DNA of 27,500 nucleotides from Prorocentrum cordatum (GCA_963575745.1 CAUYUJ010018475.1:62501-90000); one strand, 5' to 3'; shown: positions 8,131-16,950, counted from the first letter of the stretch. Translations and numbers: made by a program. Notes: a model not told the origin generated them from the sequence alone.

Positions 8131-9116
8131 CCGTCCGCCGCCACCTATCCAACCTGCCCCGTGCCACATCCTTTCTGCGGCGCGCTGCTTGCGAGGAGAG
8201 GGCCGCTTACAACGCTATTCGCAGTTGGCTCGCCCCCTCCTTGGTTTCTCCTGCATCTGGTCAGGTCCTTCGCAAAGTTAAGTTGTGCGGCTGCACTGCT
8301 CTCCGACGATGCTTCGCAGACTTCCTGGCTGGCGGCCAGGAAGCCGTCGAGCACGAACCTTGCTGACCCCACATTGCGGGGGCTCGGCGAAGCCAGACAG
8401 GCATGCTCGAACATGCCAACAGGACAGAGCGCTCCAGGCCACACGACAGGGCCGCACCTCCGTGGCCAGTGGAGGAGGAGCGAGGAGGAGGAGGAGGAAA
8501 AGGAGGAGGAGTGACCAGAGTAAACCAAATATACATCGGCGATTCTGCGACACACACTCCCGTCCCAAGTCCCCTCCTCAGACGCCCCTACATGTCCTCC
8601 TTGTCACTGCAGGAAGCGCCCCCACTCGAAGGATCAACACAAAGGCGCCTGCCATGTTGGCGAGGGCCCCACTTTGAAACGGAACTGCCATGCATCCTTC
8701 TGGCGAGAAGTCAGGGACACGAGCAGACAATGTCAATACAGTTCAGCGGTATCCCCACGTCCAAAAAGGATCGCCGCCCTCTGTGTAACTGTTGCACAAC
8801 TGTCCTCTTGTAGTCGTGAGCTCAGGGGAAATCTCAAACGAGAGCTCCACTTTGAAAAAGACCCGCCATGGGATCCATGCGGCGCTACTGCGTTGAAGTT
8901 CCGGGCTTTTAACTTGACGAAGTCTCCTTCGAGAAATCCATGTTGAAAGAGAACAGCCCTCCATCTTGCTAAACGATGCATGAAACACGAATGCGCGCAA
9001 CACTGGTGCAAGAGTCCCATTCCAGGAAAGAACGGATCTCCATCCGTGAAACAGCTTCCACCCCTTACCGACATCCTCCCTTCCAATATCCTTCCTCCTC
9101 TTTCCTCCTGTTCCCC
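8131..9116. other. Non-repetitive DNA, coding potential undecided
   Basis: Between 8145 and 8514 both strands have fairly protein-like frames (+: LSDDASQTSWLAARKPSSTN; -: VLDGFLAASQEVCEASSESS), so I cannot choose a strand or call a gene. An exact 9-bp stem CTTCCTGGC/GCCAGGAAG lies at 8321-8343. A GGA tract occupies 8471-8513. CCACTTTGAAA recurs at about 8668 and 8846. Nothing else was recognised. Confidence 0.4.
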
Positions 9117-9163
9117 TTCCTCCTCCTCCTCCTCCTCCTCCTCCTCCTCCTCCTCCTCATTCC
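9117..9163 (+). repeat. (CCT)n microsatellite
   Basis: There are about 14 consecutive CCT units, followed by C/T-rich sequence to about 9220. Confidence 0.95.
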
Positions 9164-9357
9164 CCTTAATTGCTCCCTCCTCCCTCCCCCCTCCTTCTCA
9201 TTCATTATCCTCCTTCCTCCCTTGAAGTCTTCTGCAGCCTCCTGGGGTCTCTGGTCGAACGCCCCCTCCCCCTCCCCAGGCATCCGACGTCGTGCCTCTC
9301 CCCAGCTGTTTTTCCCCTTCACCTCTGCCCCTGCTTGCCTCTGCCATCCGCGTGCGC

Positions 9358-9515
9358 CAATGTCGGCACAGCCCTCACACCTTTTCGTGGCCCAAGGGGG
9401 CTCCCACTGAAGGGCCAAATAGCTTCGTTTGGATGTCGTTCCCCCGCCCATCCCGGCACACCCGTCACACGTTTCGCGCCCCCATCTGGAGCTCGACCGG
9501 ATGTCCACTTGCTTT
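9358..9515 (+). repeat. Two degenerate S89 units
   Basis: Two copies of the ~89-bp unit are recognisable by CGGCACAGCCCTCACACCTT (9364) and CGGCACACCCGTCACACGTT (9454), 90 bp apart. They are more diverged than those of array 1. Confidence 0.8.
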
Positions 9516-9523
9516 CGTCGTAA

Positions 9524-9652
9524 CTCGGGTCCCTGGTGGCCGTTCGGAAAGATTCAGGCATCCCTGGACGCCTCTCGGCGAAGCGCAGCGGCTGAAACCA
9601 CCCCGAAGCGGGTAAGCCGCCAAGAGCAAACGAAAACGACCGAAAACCTGAA
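9524..9652. repeat. Dispersed repeat D1, copy b
   Basis: Counterpart of 6272-6412. About 120 bp of flanking DNA separates it from the TTTTCCG array that starts at 9778. Confidence 0.7.
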
Positions 9653-9777
9653 CCCCGAAGCCCTTGTTCCCCCTTGTTGCTCCTGAAACCCTCAGAACAC
9701 CACCGCAGATGATTCCGTACAGCAGGCGCGCCGGACCGGAACGGAAACGGAAGACAGAACCCTGGAGCAGAAAACGA

Positions 9778-10305
9778 AAATCCGTTTTCCGTTTTCCGTT
9801 TTCCGGTTTCCGTTCCATGGTTTCCGTTTTCCGGTTTCCGGTCTGGGCAGAAAGCGAAATTGCGTTTTCCGTTTTCCTTTTTCGGGTTTCCGTTTTCCGT
9901 TTTCCGGTTTCCGGTCTCTGTTTTCCGTTTTCCGGTTTCCGGTTTCCGTTTTCCGTTTTCTGGTTTGGGCAGAAAACGAAGTTCCGTTTTCCGTTTTCCG
10001 GTTTCCGTTTTCCGTTTTCCGGTTTCCGGTTTTCCGTTTTCCGGTTTCCGTTTTCCGGTTTCTGGTTTCCGTTTTCCGGTTTTGGCAGAAAACCAAATTC
10101 CGTTGTCCGTTTTCCGTTTTCCGGTGTCCGTTTTCTGGTTTCCGGTTTCCGCTTTCCAGTTTCCGTTTTCCGCTTTCCGTTTTCCGGTTCCCGGCTTGGG
10201 CAAAAAAGCGAAGTTCCGTTTTCCGTTTTCCGTTTTCCAGTTTCCGTTGTTCGCTTTCCGGGTTCCGTTTTCCGTTTTCCGGTTTCCGTTTTCTACTTTG
10301 CGTTT
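9778..10305 (+). repeat. TTTTCCG/GTTTCCG minisatellite array 1 with ~118-bp higher-order period
   Basis: Units of 6-7 bp (TTTTCCG, GTTTCCG, GGTTTCC) are interrupted by a GGGCAGAAAACGAAGTTCCG-like spacer near 9845, 9967, 10082 and 10198. The intervals are about 122, 115 and 116 bp. A first spacer at 9765 stands 80 bp earlier. Just upstream, 9732-9751 carries the same motif in reverse (GGAACGGAAACGG). Long frames rich in FRFPFS or GKRKPE are translations of the array. Confidence 0.93.
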
Positions 10306-10495
10306 TATTGCTTGCCGCCCGCGCCCAGCACAGGCCCCCCCCCCCCCCTTGTCGTCAAAAGCTGGTGCACCGAGGGGCCGTTCTTGTGGAGTTGGGCTTC
10401 AGTTTACTTTCGGTACGCCTCGCCCAGACAAGCTCAACATTTGCCAGGGCACAAGTCAAGAGGTCGACAGTTGCATTCGAATGCCTGGTGACTGT
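10306..10495. repeat. Duplicated segment D2, copy a
   Basis: This aligns with 11700-11890 at moderate identity. Shared blocks include GCTT-CCGCC, TGCACCGAGGGG (10372 against 11767), GGAGTTGGG-TTCA and CAAGAGGTC (10456 against 11859). On the - strand copy a reads NATVDLLTCALANVELVWAR. Copy b has NASVDLLIFAT and then stops, so b is the more decayed copy. Confidence 0.7.
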
Positions 10496-10616
10496 ACGGC
10501 ACCACGGGCACCGGCGGATTGGCGCCAGAAGGTCCAGACTCTCCGGCCAGAGCTTCGCTACTCTCCCCGTCATCCACGCCGTCATCCTCGTCATCGGCCG
10601 CCTTGTCGTCGCCCAC
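10434..10616 (-). CDS. Coding-like fragment with an acidic run and EALAGESGPSGAN
   Basis: This 60-codon - strand frame starts GDDKAADDEDDGVDDGESSE, an acidic run, and is followed by EALAGESGPSGAN at 10518-10556. The 13-residue block has a near-identical partner at 10684-10722 whose five nucleotide differences all fall at third codon positions. This is what coding constraint would produce. The two blocks are 166 bp apart and so in different frames; an intron or an indel would be needed to join them. Product unknown. Confidence 0.3.
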   Translation of the reverse strand: MGDDKAADDEDDGVDDGESSEALAGESGPSGANPPVPVVPYSHQAFECNCRPLDLCPGKC

Positions 10617-10944
10617 TTCTTTTTGTTGGTATACGTTCGAGCCTGACGGACAAACGCGGCGCTCTGCGTTCTTGTCCGATCAGGTTGGCGCCAGAGGGTC
10701 CGGAATCTCCGGCCAGAGCCTCGCGAGCCGATGGCGGTGCTGATCGCCCCCCCGACCCTCTCTCGCTGCGCCGGGCGGCCTGGCCGCTGCCGCTCGGGCG
10801 GTGCGGCAGGACGGCCCTGCCAGGCCAGCTCGTGGGTTCTCCGCGGCATGGCCAATGATAGCTGGGACTGGGAACCCCGGATCTCTGGGCCCCGCCTCGA
10901 TGGCAGGGGCCCCGAAACAGCTCGGGGAAGCTGGGCGACCACAC
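10591..10944 (-). CDS. Coding-like fragment with EALAGDSGPSGAN
   Basis: A - strand frame rich in Arg, Gly, Ser and Pro contains EALAGDSGPSGAN at 10684-10722, the partner of the block at 10518-10556. Outside that block its composition is not distinctive and I cannot define exon limits. It overlaps the previous fragment by 26 bp in another frame. Product unknown. Confidence 0.22.
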   Translation of the reverse strand: MWSPSFPELFRGPCHRGGAQRSGVPSPSYHWPCRGEPTSWPGRAVLPHRPSGSGQAARRSERGSGGRSAPPSAREALAGDSGPSGANLIGQERRAPRLSVRLERIPTKRSGRRQGGR

Positions 10945-10956
10945 GAGCGGCTTTCA

Positions 10957-11105
10957 AAAGCGGGCCTCACGCGAGATGGCACAGCGGCCTTACGCCACAG
11001 CTTACGCGGGACGCGAGCGCGGCACGCTGCGTTTTTTCCACGATCAAGAGCGGGCCCTACGCGAGATTGCATAGCGGCCTAACGCGGCGGCTTGAGCGGG
11101 CCGCC
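10957..11105 (+). repeat. Tandem pair of an 89-bp segment (D4)
   Basis: AAAAGCGGGCCTCACGCGAG (10957) and AAGAGCGGGCCCTACGCGAG (11046) start two copies 89 bp apart. Both continue ATxGCAxAGCGGCCTxACG. The second copy is cut short at about 11105. The sequence differs from family S89 despite the same spacing. Confidence 0.75.
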
Positions 11106-11699
11106 AGCGACGATAAGATTTGTTCGATCTGGGCCGCGTCCCTCGATCTCGACCTCTGGGGCCCGTCTTTCGGGCCTCGGGGCCACCGGCATGGGATCCA
11201 CGGGGCGAGGCGCTACCCCCAGGGGCAGGAGTCGGGAGCTGCTGGGGGGTCGCGGATTGAACAACAAATCAGACAGCCGGACCGAGGTACAAGATCGAGG
11301 TCGGCTCGTGGAGGGCAACCTATTGTCCTTCGTGTTTGTGGGATGTTCCACGCGCTCAGGGCGTGACCCGCCCCCCTGAGAGGCCTCGCTCCCTTCCCGC
11401 CCCCTCCTTCGGCCGCTTCCTCTGCCCTGTCCCCTTCTCCTGCATGGTGGCGCACTTCGCTGCAACGGCACCCCCGTTTAGTTAGCTCTCCGCCAGCGCA
11501 GTTACTCTGCCTAGCCGCCGACGCAAAAAAACAGTTTGTGGGATGTTTTGGGGGCATCCTGGGGGATGAGATTCTCGAGTGATCGTATGGTTTGGGTTGT
11601 TTTGGCCGGCGGATGGCCTCGTGTTCTTGTGGGATGTTCTTCAATCCTGGGTCCGATTGCATTGGGGGATGTCTGGAACCGACGCCGAGCTCCCCCGCC
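11106..11699. other. No supported gene; TTGTGGGATGTT recurs three times
   Basis: The words TTGTGGGATGTT at 11335, 11536 and 11628 lie in otherwise dissimilar surroundings, a trace of diverged repeats. Open frames on both strands are Arg/Pro/Gly-rich and unconvincing. Confidence 0.4.
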
Positions 11700-11890
11700 C
11701 CATGTTTGCTGCTTACCGCCTGCCCCCCCGCCAACCAACAGTCTTCCCTCCCCAGTCAAAGATTGATGCACCGAGGGGGGCTGCTCCCGCGGAGTTGGGG
11801 TTCAATTCAACTTCGGCGCGCCCTGTTCACTTGGATTTCGTTCCTCATGTGGCAAAGATCAAGAGGTCCACGGATGCATTACATTGATCC
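11700..11890. repeat. Duplicated segment D2, copy b
   Basis: Counterpart of 10306-10495, about 1.39 kb downstream in the same orientation. It is diverged, with stops in the frame that is open in copy a. Confidence 0.7.
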
Positions 11891-12264
11891 GTGCGTTCGC
11901 AGATATGGCCGCGCCCGAGCAGGAGGAGGGGCCAGAGGTCGTTCTCTGGCCTGGGAGATTTGCACTTCTCCTCGGCAAGCGCCAGAGAAAGTGGCCTGGG
12001 GGCGCCGATGGGCACCTAGCACCGCTGGCGAACACAGATGGCGGGAGCGAGGAGAGCCTAACCGCCTCTCCCTTTTGGGCTTAGCTGGTTCTCGCGCTCG
12101 GTGACGATGAGCAGGCCACACAGTGCTCGCAAGCAGGGCCTGACTTCCACGAGTGGGAGTTCGCCAGCCACGCGTGGGTCACAGCTCGGGGGTCATTCAT
12201 GGAGAGGTTCGGCCGAAACTTCACCAAGGCTGGGATCGACCCTCTCCGAGTTCTCGCCCCGTGA
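11884..12264 (+). pseudogene. Coding-like fragment interrupted by one stop
   Basis: One frame runs from 11884 to TAG at 12082-12084 and continues to TGA at 12262-12264. The second part reads EWEFASHAWVTARGSFMERF and GRNFTKAGIDPLRVLAP, with ordinary aromatic and charged residues and no repeat beneath. The first part includes PEQEEGPEVVLWPGRFALLL. There is no recognisable domain and no start after the TAG. It may be a decayed exon. Confidence 0.33.
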
Positions 12265-12467
12265 GGCGACTTCAGAAGATGGTGCTGGCCAGGTCAGACA
12301 GAGCAAGACGGAAATATTTGTGCGGAGGGTCTGTAATGATGCCCGCGTGCTTCAGTTTCTTGCCTTCCACCGCCTGTGGTGTCGGCGAGAATGATTGGAC
12401 ATATGTTTCACTAGCTTACGCCACACCGCCGACCCCCTAGGCCCGCAGATGCCAAGATCTTAGTCTA

Positions 12468-13050
12468 GGCGCTTCGCGTAACTCCACGAGCTCATGCAGA
12501 AACGACGTCCAGGCGAGTTGCCCTGATCCCGGATACGGAGGAGCACGCAGTGGAATAAGGGATTGGGGGAGCCGTCATACAACGAGAGGGGGGGACAGAG
12601 GAGGAGGAGGAGGAGGAGGAGGAGGAGGAGGAGAAGGATGAGGGAGAGGGAGAGGGGGGGGGGCGGAGGGAGGAGGGAGGAGGAATCGGCGGATGAGGAA
12701 TAGGAGAAGGAGGAGGAGGAGGAAGAGGAGGAGGAGGTGAGCTGAAGGGCCAGAGGCCTCCTGCATGCCTCTCGGAATCTCTTCGTATGTCTCTTGAGAG
12801 CTTCTTGGAGTCCTGCTTGGACATCTTGGGGGCGTCCTGGCGGTCCCAGGACCCTCTTGCAGCGTCTTGGTACCTCAGGCCTCTTGGGGGAGTCTTGGGA
12901 GCTTCCTGGGGGCCTCTTTGTGGCCTCTTGGGGCCGCTTGGGCGCCTCTTGGGGCCCTCCTGGGGCGCTCTTGGAAGCCTTGGAGACCATCTTTGGGCCA
13001 TCTTGGAAGAGCTCGATCAAAGAAGGGGGGCCCTTCTTAGCCTCTCCCCC
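12468..13050 (+). repeat. Composite repeat R3, copy a
   Basis: The order is a ~125-bp unique head (GGCGCTTCGCGTAACTCCAC onward, with GCCGTCATACAACG near 12571), a GGA-rich purine tract (12590-12740), a CTTGG-rich minisatellite with units such as GCCTCTTGGGGCCCTCCTGG (12780-13010), and a tail CGATCAAAGAAGGGG. The same order occurs at 16229-16950. Its translations (poly-Ser, WGALGSLG strings) are not genes. Confidence 0.85.
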
Positions 13051-13141
13051 CCCCCGCCCCCCAACACCTCGGGAGAAGCAGTGATTCGTAGAATCTCGCC
13101 GAGGCCTTCTTGGACGCTCAAATCGGTCGCGGCACCTCCAT

Positions 13142-13270
13142 TCCAGGTCCAGGGGAGGGGGTGGGGGGATGGGTTAAGTTACCCCCTCCCCGCCCGCAGG
13201 CCGTCTCGCTCAATCCCACCCGCCCTCCCAACACATACGTAGCACCCGAGTCTGGCCCGAGCCTCAGCAT
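13142..13270 (+). repeat. Dispersed repeat D5, copy a
   Basis: It matches 14978-15096: GGGGGAGGGGGTG-like start, TTAAGTTACCC, GCCGTCTCGCT, then CCCACCCGCCCTCCCAACAC, AGCACCCGAG and TCAGCAT in the same order. Copy b lacks a short GGCCCGAGCC insertion near the end. Confidence 0.85.
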
Positions 13271-13315
13271 ATTCAGCAGTCGTCTTGGGATGGGGAGCTA
13301 CTGGGGGCCAATCCG

Positions 13316-13436
13316 CCTCCGCCTCCTCCTCCTCCACCTCGTCCTCCTCCTCCTCCTTCTCCTCCATCTCCTCCTCGTCCTCCTCCTCCTCCTCCTCCTC
13401 CTCCTCCTCCTCCTCCCCCTCCTCTCCTCCCATCTC
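13316..13436 (+). repeat. (CTC)n polypyrimidine microsatellite
   Basis: About 120 bp of nearly uninterrupted C/T with CTC/TCC register. A second S89 array follows it directly. Confidence 0.95.
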
Positions 13437-13489
13437 TTGCCTCTGCACTCCGCATGTCCTCATCATCGTTATATGCGTGCAGGCAGTTC

Positions 13490-13974
13490 CACCTACGTGT
13501 CGGCGAACCCCTCACACGCTCCGTGGCCACATTGGGTGCTCCACCAAAGGCCCCAGGGCAGGGTCCGCATGCAGTTCCACCTCCATTTCGGCGCACCCCT
13601 CACGCGCTTCGTGGCCACATTGGGTGCTCCACCGAAGGCCCCAGTGACAGGATCCGCATGCAGTTCCACCTCCATGTCGGCGCACCCCTCACACGTTTCG
13701 TGGCCCCACTGCGATCGCACGGTGGCACCGCGCCCATTTCGGCACACCCCTCAGAAGCGTCGTGGCCCTAGGCGGGCCTCTACTGAAGGCTCCAGTGGCT
13801 GCTTTCGCCAGGCGGCACCGCGCCCGCGTCGGCACGACCCCCGCACGCTTCGCGGCCCAAAAGGGGGCTCCACCGGAGGCCCCAGGAGCTGCGTTCGCAT
13901 GGCGGCCCCGCACCCAAGGCGATACACTCTTCACGCGTTTCATGGCCCCGTAGGAAGCTCCACAAAAGGCTCCA
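13490..13974 (+). repeat. S89 array 3
   Basis: Six diverged ~89-bp units have the CCCTCACAC-like block at 13508, 13595, 13685, 13746, 13838 and 13926 (spacing 87, 90, 61, 92, 88). The first three share GCATGCAGTTCCACCTCCAT between blocks, a variant not seen in array 1; the later ones carry GGCGGCACCGCGCCC. The variants mark separate local amplifications of one family. Confidence 0.9.
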
Positions 13975-14210
13975 ATGGTCGCGGCGGTGGTCGAGCGACT
14001 GCTCGTCGGGCCCGGGAGCGGCAATGGTCGCGTCGGGCACCGCGGCCGCACTGGTCGTGGTGAGGCCGTCATGGGAATCGCGGCGTGTCGTGGTTGTGGC
14101 CGTACTAATGGTCGTCGGGCCCGTGGTGGTGGTCGCGTCGGAGCTGGTAGTGGTCGCGGCGGTGGGGGTGGTGGCCGCGCTGGTGGTAGCAGTGGTAGTG
14201 CTCGTGCCGA
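13975..14210 (+). repeat. GT-rich GGTCGYGGYGG degenerate repeat
   Basis: GGTCG, GTGGT and GGTCGTGG words recur irregularly. The frames are Gly/Arg-rich, Val-rich or Pro/Arg-rich depending on strand, as expected for such a repeat. Confidence 0.6.
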
Positions 14211-14589
14211 TGGCGTTCGCGCTTGGCTGTTCACGCCGCGCCAGGCAGCACATCGGCGTTGCCGAACGCGAGACGGCGCTGGATCTCCCGCCAAACGGTG
14301 GGAAGCACAGAGACGACCACTCGACCTCTGGCAGATCCCGGCCGCAGGAGCACACACGCAGGCGACCAGCTCTGAAGGGGCCCCAGGACACACAAATTAA
14401 TTCACACAAATAAACAGATTCCCTATATTCTCATATATTTTCTAGGTTTTTGATTTCCCCCACACTTCCCATATTTTCCCATATTTTCTGGGGGATCGAC
14501 AATTAAGTGTGACTGTGTTTTTTCCCTTCTGAAGCTCGTCAACCGGCTTGCCCCTGGACTCCAAGACAGCCGGGAGCAGCCGCGCCGCT
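14211..14589. other. No gene seen; includes an AT-rich island
   Basis: 14211-14390 is ordinary GC-rich DNA. 14395-14540 is distinctly AT-rich for this window, with the near-tandem words CCCATATTTTCCCATATTTT (14467-14486). It lies directly before the CCG array. Confidence 0.5.
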
Positions 14590-14614
14590 GCCCGCCGCCG
14601 CCGCCGCCGCCGCC

Positions 14615-14652
<38 letters not shown>

Positions 14653-14820
14653 TGCCAAACCGCCGCCGCAGCCGCAGCCGCTGCCGCCACCGCCGCCGCC
14701 GCCGCCGCCGCAGCCGCCGCCGCCGCCGCCGCCGCTGCCGCCGCCGCGCCGCCGCCGCCGCAGCCGCCGCAGCCGCCGCCGCCGCCGCCGCCGCAGCCGC
14801 CGCAGCCGCCGCCGCCGCCA
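14590..14820 (+). repeat. (CCG)n array, about 230 bp
   Basis: The tract is almost pure CCG/GCC with scattered CAG and CTG triplets (GCCGCAGCC, GCCGCTGCC). Poly-Ala, poly-Pro, poly-Arg and poly-Gly frames on both strands come from it. Confidence 0.97.
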
Positions 14821-14825
14821 AGTGT

Positions 14826-15500
14826 ACTCTGTATCGTTTTTGACAGGGATGGTGTGGGGGGCCGCATCGGGTTGGCTGCGCATGTTCCGAATTTGGAGGC
14901 AGAGTGTGTTTTGTATTGTTTCTTTACCAGGGATGGTGGGGGGGAGCGTCGGCATGGACTCGGGTTGGCCCCCAGTCGCCTGGGGGAGGGGGTGTTTATT
15001 AATAGGGAACAGTGATTAAGTTACCCACAAGCAACAAGCCGTCTCGCTTGTTCCCACCCGCCCTCCCAACACATAAGAAGCACCCGAGTTTCAGCATGGA
15101 CAGGGGCCACCATCGACAGCTATCGGGAACCAATGCAAACGCCAGCCAGGCGCGCGAAGCCCGCGAGATGGGCCGCACATGTCAGCTGCGCCACGCGGAC
15201 CAGGTGCGCCACATTGGGTAATATGTCGACCCTCCCACCGTCCCTGTCAAAAACCATACACAGTGACGGCGGGTTTGTTGTGTGCGGGTGTGCGCGCGGC
15301 GAACAATGTGCCGGCACCGCCGCCGTCCTTGTCAAGACCCCATGCTAAGTGGTCGTGGGATGCCCGCGCATGCTCCAGGCTCCAGAGGCAAAGTTTATGT
15401 TGTATGGCTTTTGACAGGGATGTTGTGGGGGGTGTTGCCATGGGTGTCGTTATGGATCCAGATTGGCTGCCAGTCGGGCCAGGGAGGGGGTGTTTATTCC
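14826..15500. repeat. Motif family D6 in direct and inverted copies, containing D5 copy b
   Basis: A 40-80 bp unit with GTAT-GTTTTTGACAGGGATG and a following G-run occurs on the + strand at about 14826, 14906 and 15396. It occurs in reverse (CCGTCCCTGTCAAAAACCAT) at 15224-15264 and, more diverged, at 15316-15346. D5 copy b lies between them at 14978-15096. The ends after the first block and the last block share GGGAGGGGGTGTTTATT (14984 and 15484). Confidence 0.75.
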
Positions 15501-15579
15501 TCAATCAGAGCTTGCTTCTGTAGGGGTCATAGCGGATTCATATGGTTAGGTTAGGTTTGTCGCCGATTTTCGCTGCACG

Positions 15580-15643
15580 CCCGGGTGCCTGGGGGTGCCC
15601 GGGGGGGCCAGGGGGCCCGGGTGCCCGGGCGTGCCCGGGGGTG
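15580..15643 (+). repeat. GGGTGCCC short tandem repeat
   Basis: CCCGGGTGCC, GGGGTGCCCG and CCCGGGCGTGCCCG variants follow each other. The units are partly self-complementary (CCCGGG, GGGCCC). Confidence 0.8.
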
Positions 15644-15766
15644 CCCTATAGCCCTATAGCCCTAAGCACTATAGCCCAATAGCCCAACAGCCCTACAATT
15701 CTATAGCCCTATAGCTCTATAGACCTATAGCTCAATAGCCCTATAGCCCCCTAGCCCTATAGCCCT
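15644..15766 (+). repeat. CCCTATAG tandem array
   Basis: About fourteen units of AGCCCTAT (8 bp) with single-base variants (CAATAG, CAACAG, TCTATAG). The core CTATAG is palindromic. It is not the TTTAGGG-type telomere repeat. Confidence 0.88.
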
Positions 15767-16228
15767 GATTGGGTCTTTTCTCCGGTATCATTCTAATGAG
15801 AAAAAATGATAGGCCCCTCCCCGAAGGCGAAGCAGGGGAGTTGGAAGAGGCAATTTGCTAGACCACTCACGCCCAGCGGGCTCGGGGATTAGAAAGCGTG
15901 CGGAGGAACCGCTTCTGACCTCCTCCACCCAGAGGGCGCGCGGTCGTTTTGCAGGGTATTTCAGGGTGGTTTGCAGGGTATTGCATGGTACTGCAGGGGT
16001 TTGGTTTGCAGGGTCGTTTTCCAAGGTATTGCAGGGTGTTGCAGGGTCAGCACGGAATCTTTGCACCCCTCTTTTGCAGAATATTGCAGGGGGTGCGGCG
16101 AGGTCCAGGGGAGAGGGTAGGGAGAGGGGTTTCTGGAAAGCTACCAGAGGAAACGCCGTAGACCACCTCCGCCCAGAGGACTGGTGGGATTTGTCATCGG
16201 TAATCGATGAACGCGCTGCTATTGTTGA
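15767..16228. repeat. Spacer with a TTGCAGGGTA minisatellite
   Basis: TTGCAGGGTATT-like units of 10-12 bp fill 15947-16100. A word GACC-C-TC-ACCCAGAGGG recurs at about 15861, 15918 and 16162. A 7-bp stem TATCATT/AATGATA lies at 15786-15811. No gene is supported. Confidence 0.65.
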
Positions 16229-16950
16229 CGCTTCACATATCCCCACCAGCCCATCCAGAAACGATGCCCAGGAGAGTTGAGATGATACGAGAAGTGGGGG
16301 AGCATGCAGAAGGACAAAGGGCGGGGGACGCCGTCATATACCGCAGGAGGGGGAGGATGGAGGAGGAATCGTCGTCGTCGAAGGAGGAGGAGGAGGAGGA
16401 GGAGGAGGAGGAGGAGGAGGCGGAGTAGGGCGAGGACGAGGAGGACGAGAAGGAGGAGAAGGAGGGAGAGTTGGGTACCTCGGAGATCCTCTTGGGGCCT
16501 CGTATAGGGTCTCTCGGGAGCCTCTTGGAGGCATCTTCGGGCTGCCTGAGCGCCTCTTGGGGCCCTCCTGGGCCGCTCTTGGGAGCTTTAGGGGCGCTGT
16601 TGGGGCCATCTTGGAGGACATCGATCACAAAAAGGTGAGCTTCAATTTGCCTCCCCCCTTGGGAGCACCGACAATCGCCTCCTGGACCTCTCTTGGATCG
16701 CTCTTGGGGCGCTCTTGGGGCCGTCCTGGGGCTCTCTTGGGCCTCTCCTGGGGCTCTCCTGGGCCATTTTGGATGCACCTTGAGGCTTCGGATGGCCATC
16801 AAAAGCGAAAAGGCGAGAAAGCAAAAATCATTCATTTTCTTTTGGTGTTTGAAGGAGTTTGGCTTCTTGGGGGCCTCTTTGGAGGTCTCGGAAGCCTCTT
16901 GGAGCAGTCTTGGAACGTTTTGGGGGCTTCTTGAAATCAGATCGTCGTTG
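16229..16950 (+). repeat. Composite repeat R3, copy b
   Basis: Same order as 12468-13050: head (GACGCTTCACATATCCCCAC onward, GCCGTCATATACCG near 16332), GGA tract (16376-16431), CTTGG minisatellite (16480-16615 with GCGCCTCTTGGGGCCCTCCT), tail CGATCACAAAAAGG. A second CTTGG block (16690-16930) follows the tail. Head identity with copy a is clear but diverged. Confidence 0.85.

Noticed and set aside
14423-15015. Ala-, Pro- and Gly-rich frames of 130-155 codons on both strands
   Set aside because: They derive from the CCG array and no non-repeat part is protein-like.
15546-15556. GGTTAGGTTAGG as a telomere repeat
   Set aside because: Only two units, no array, and not the repeat type expected for this group.
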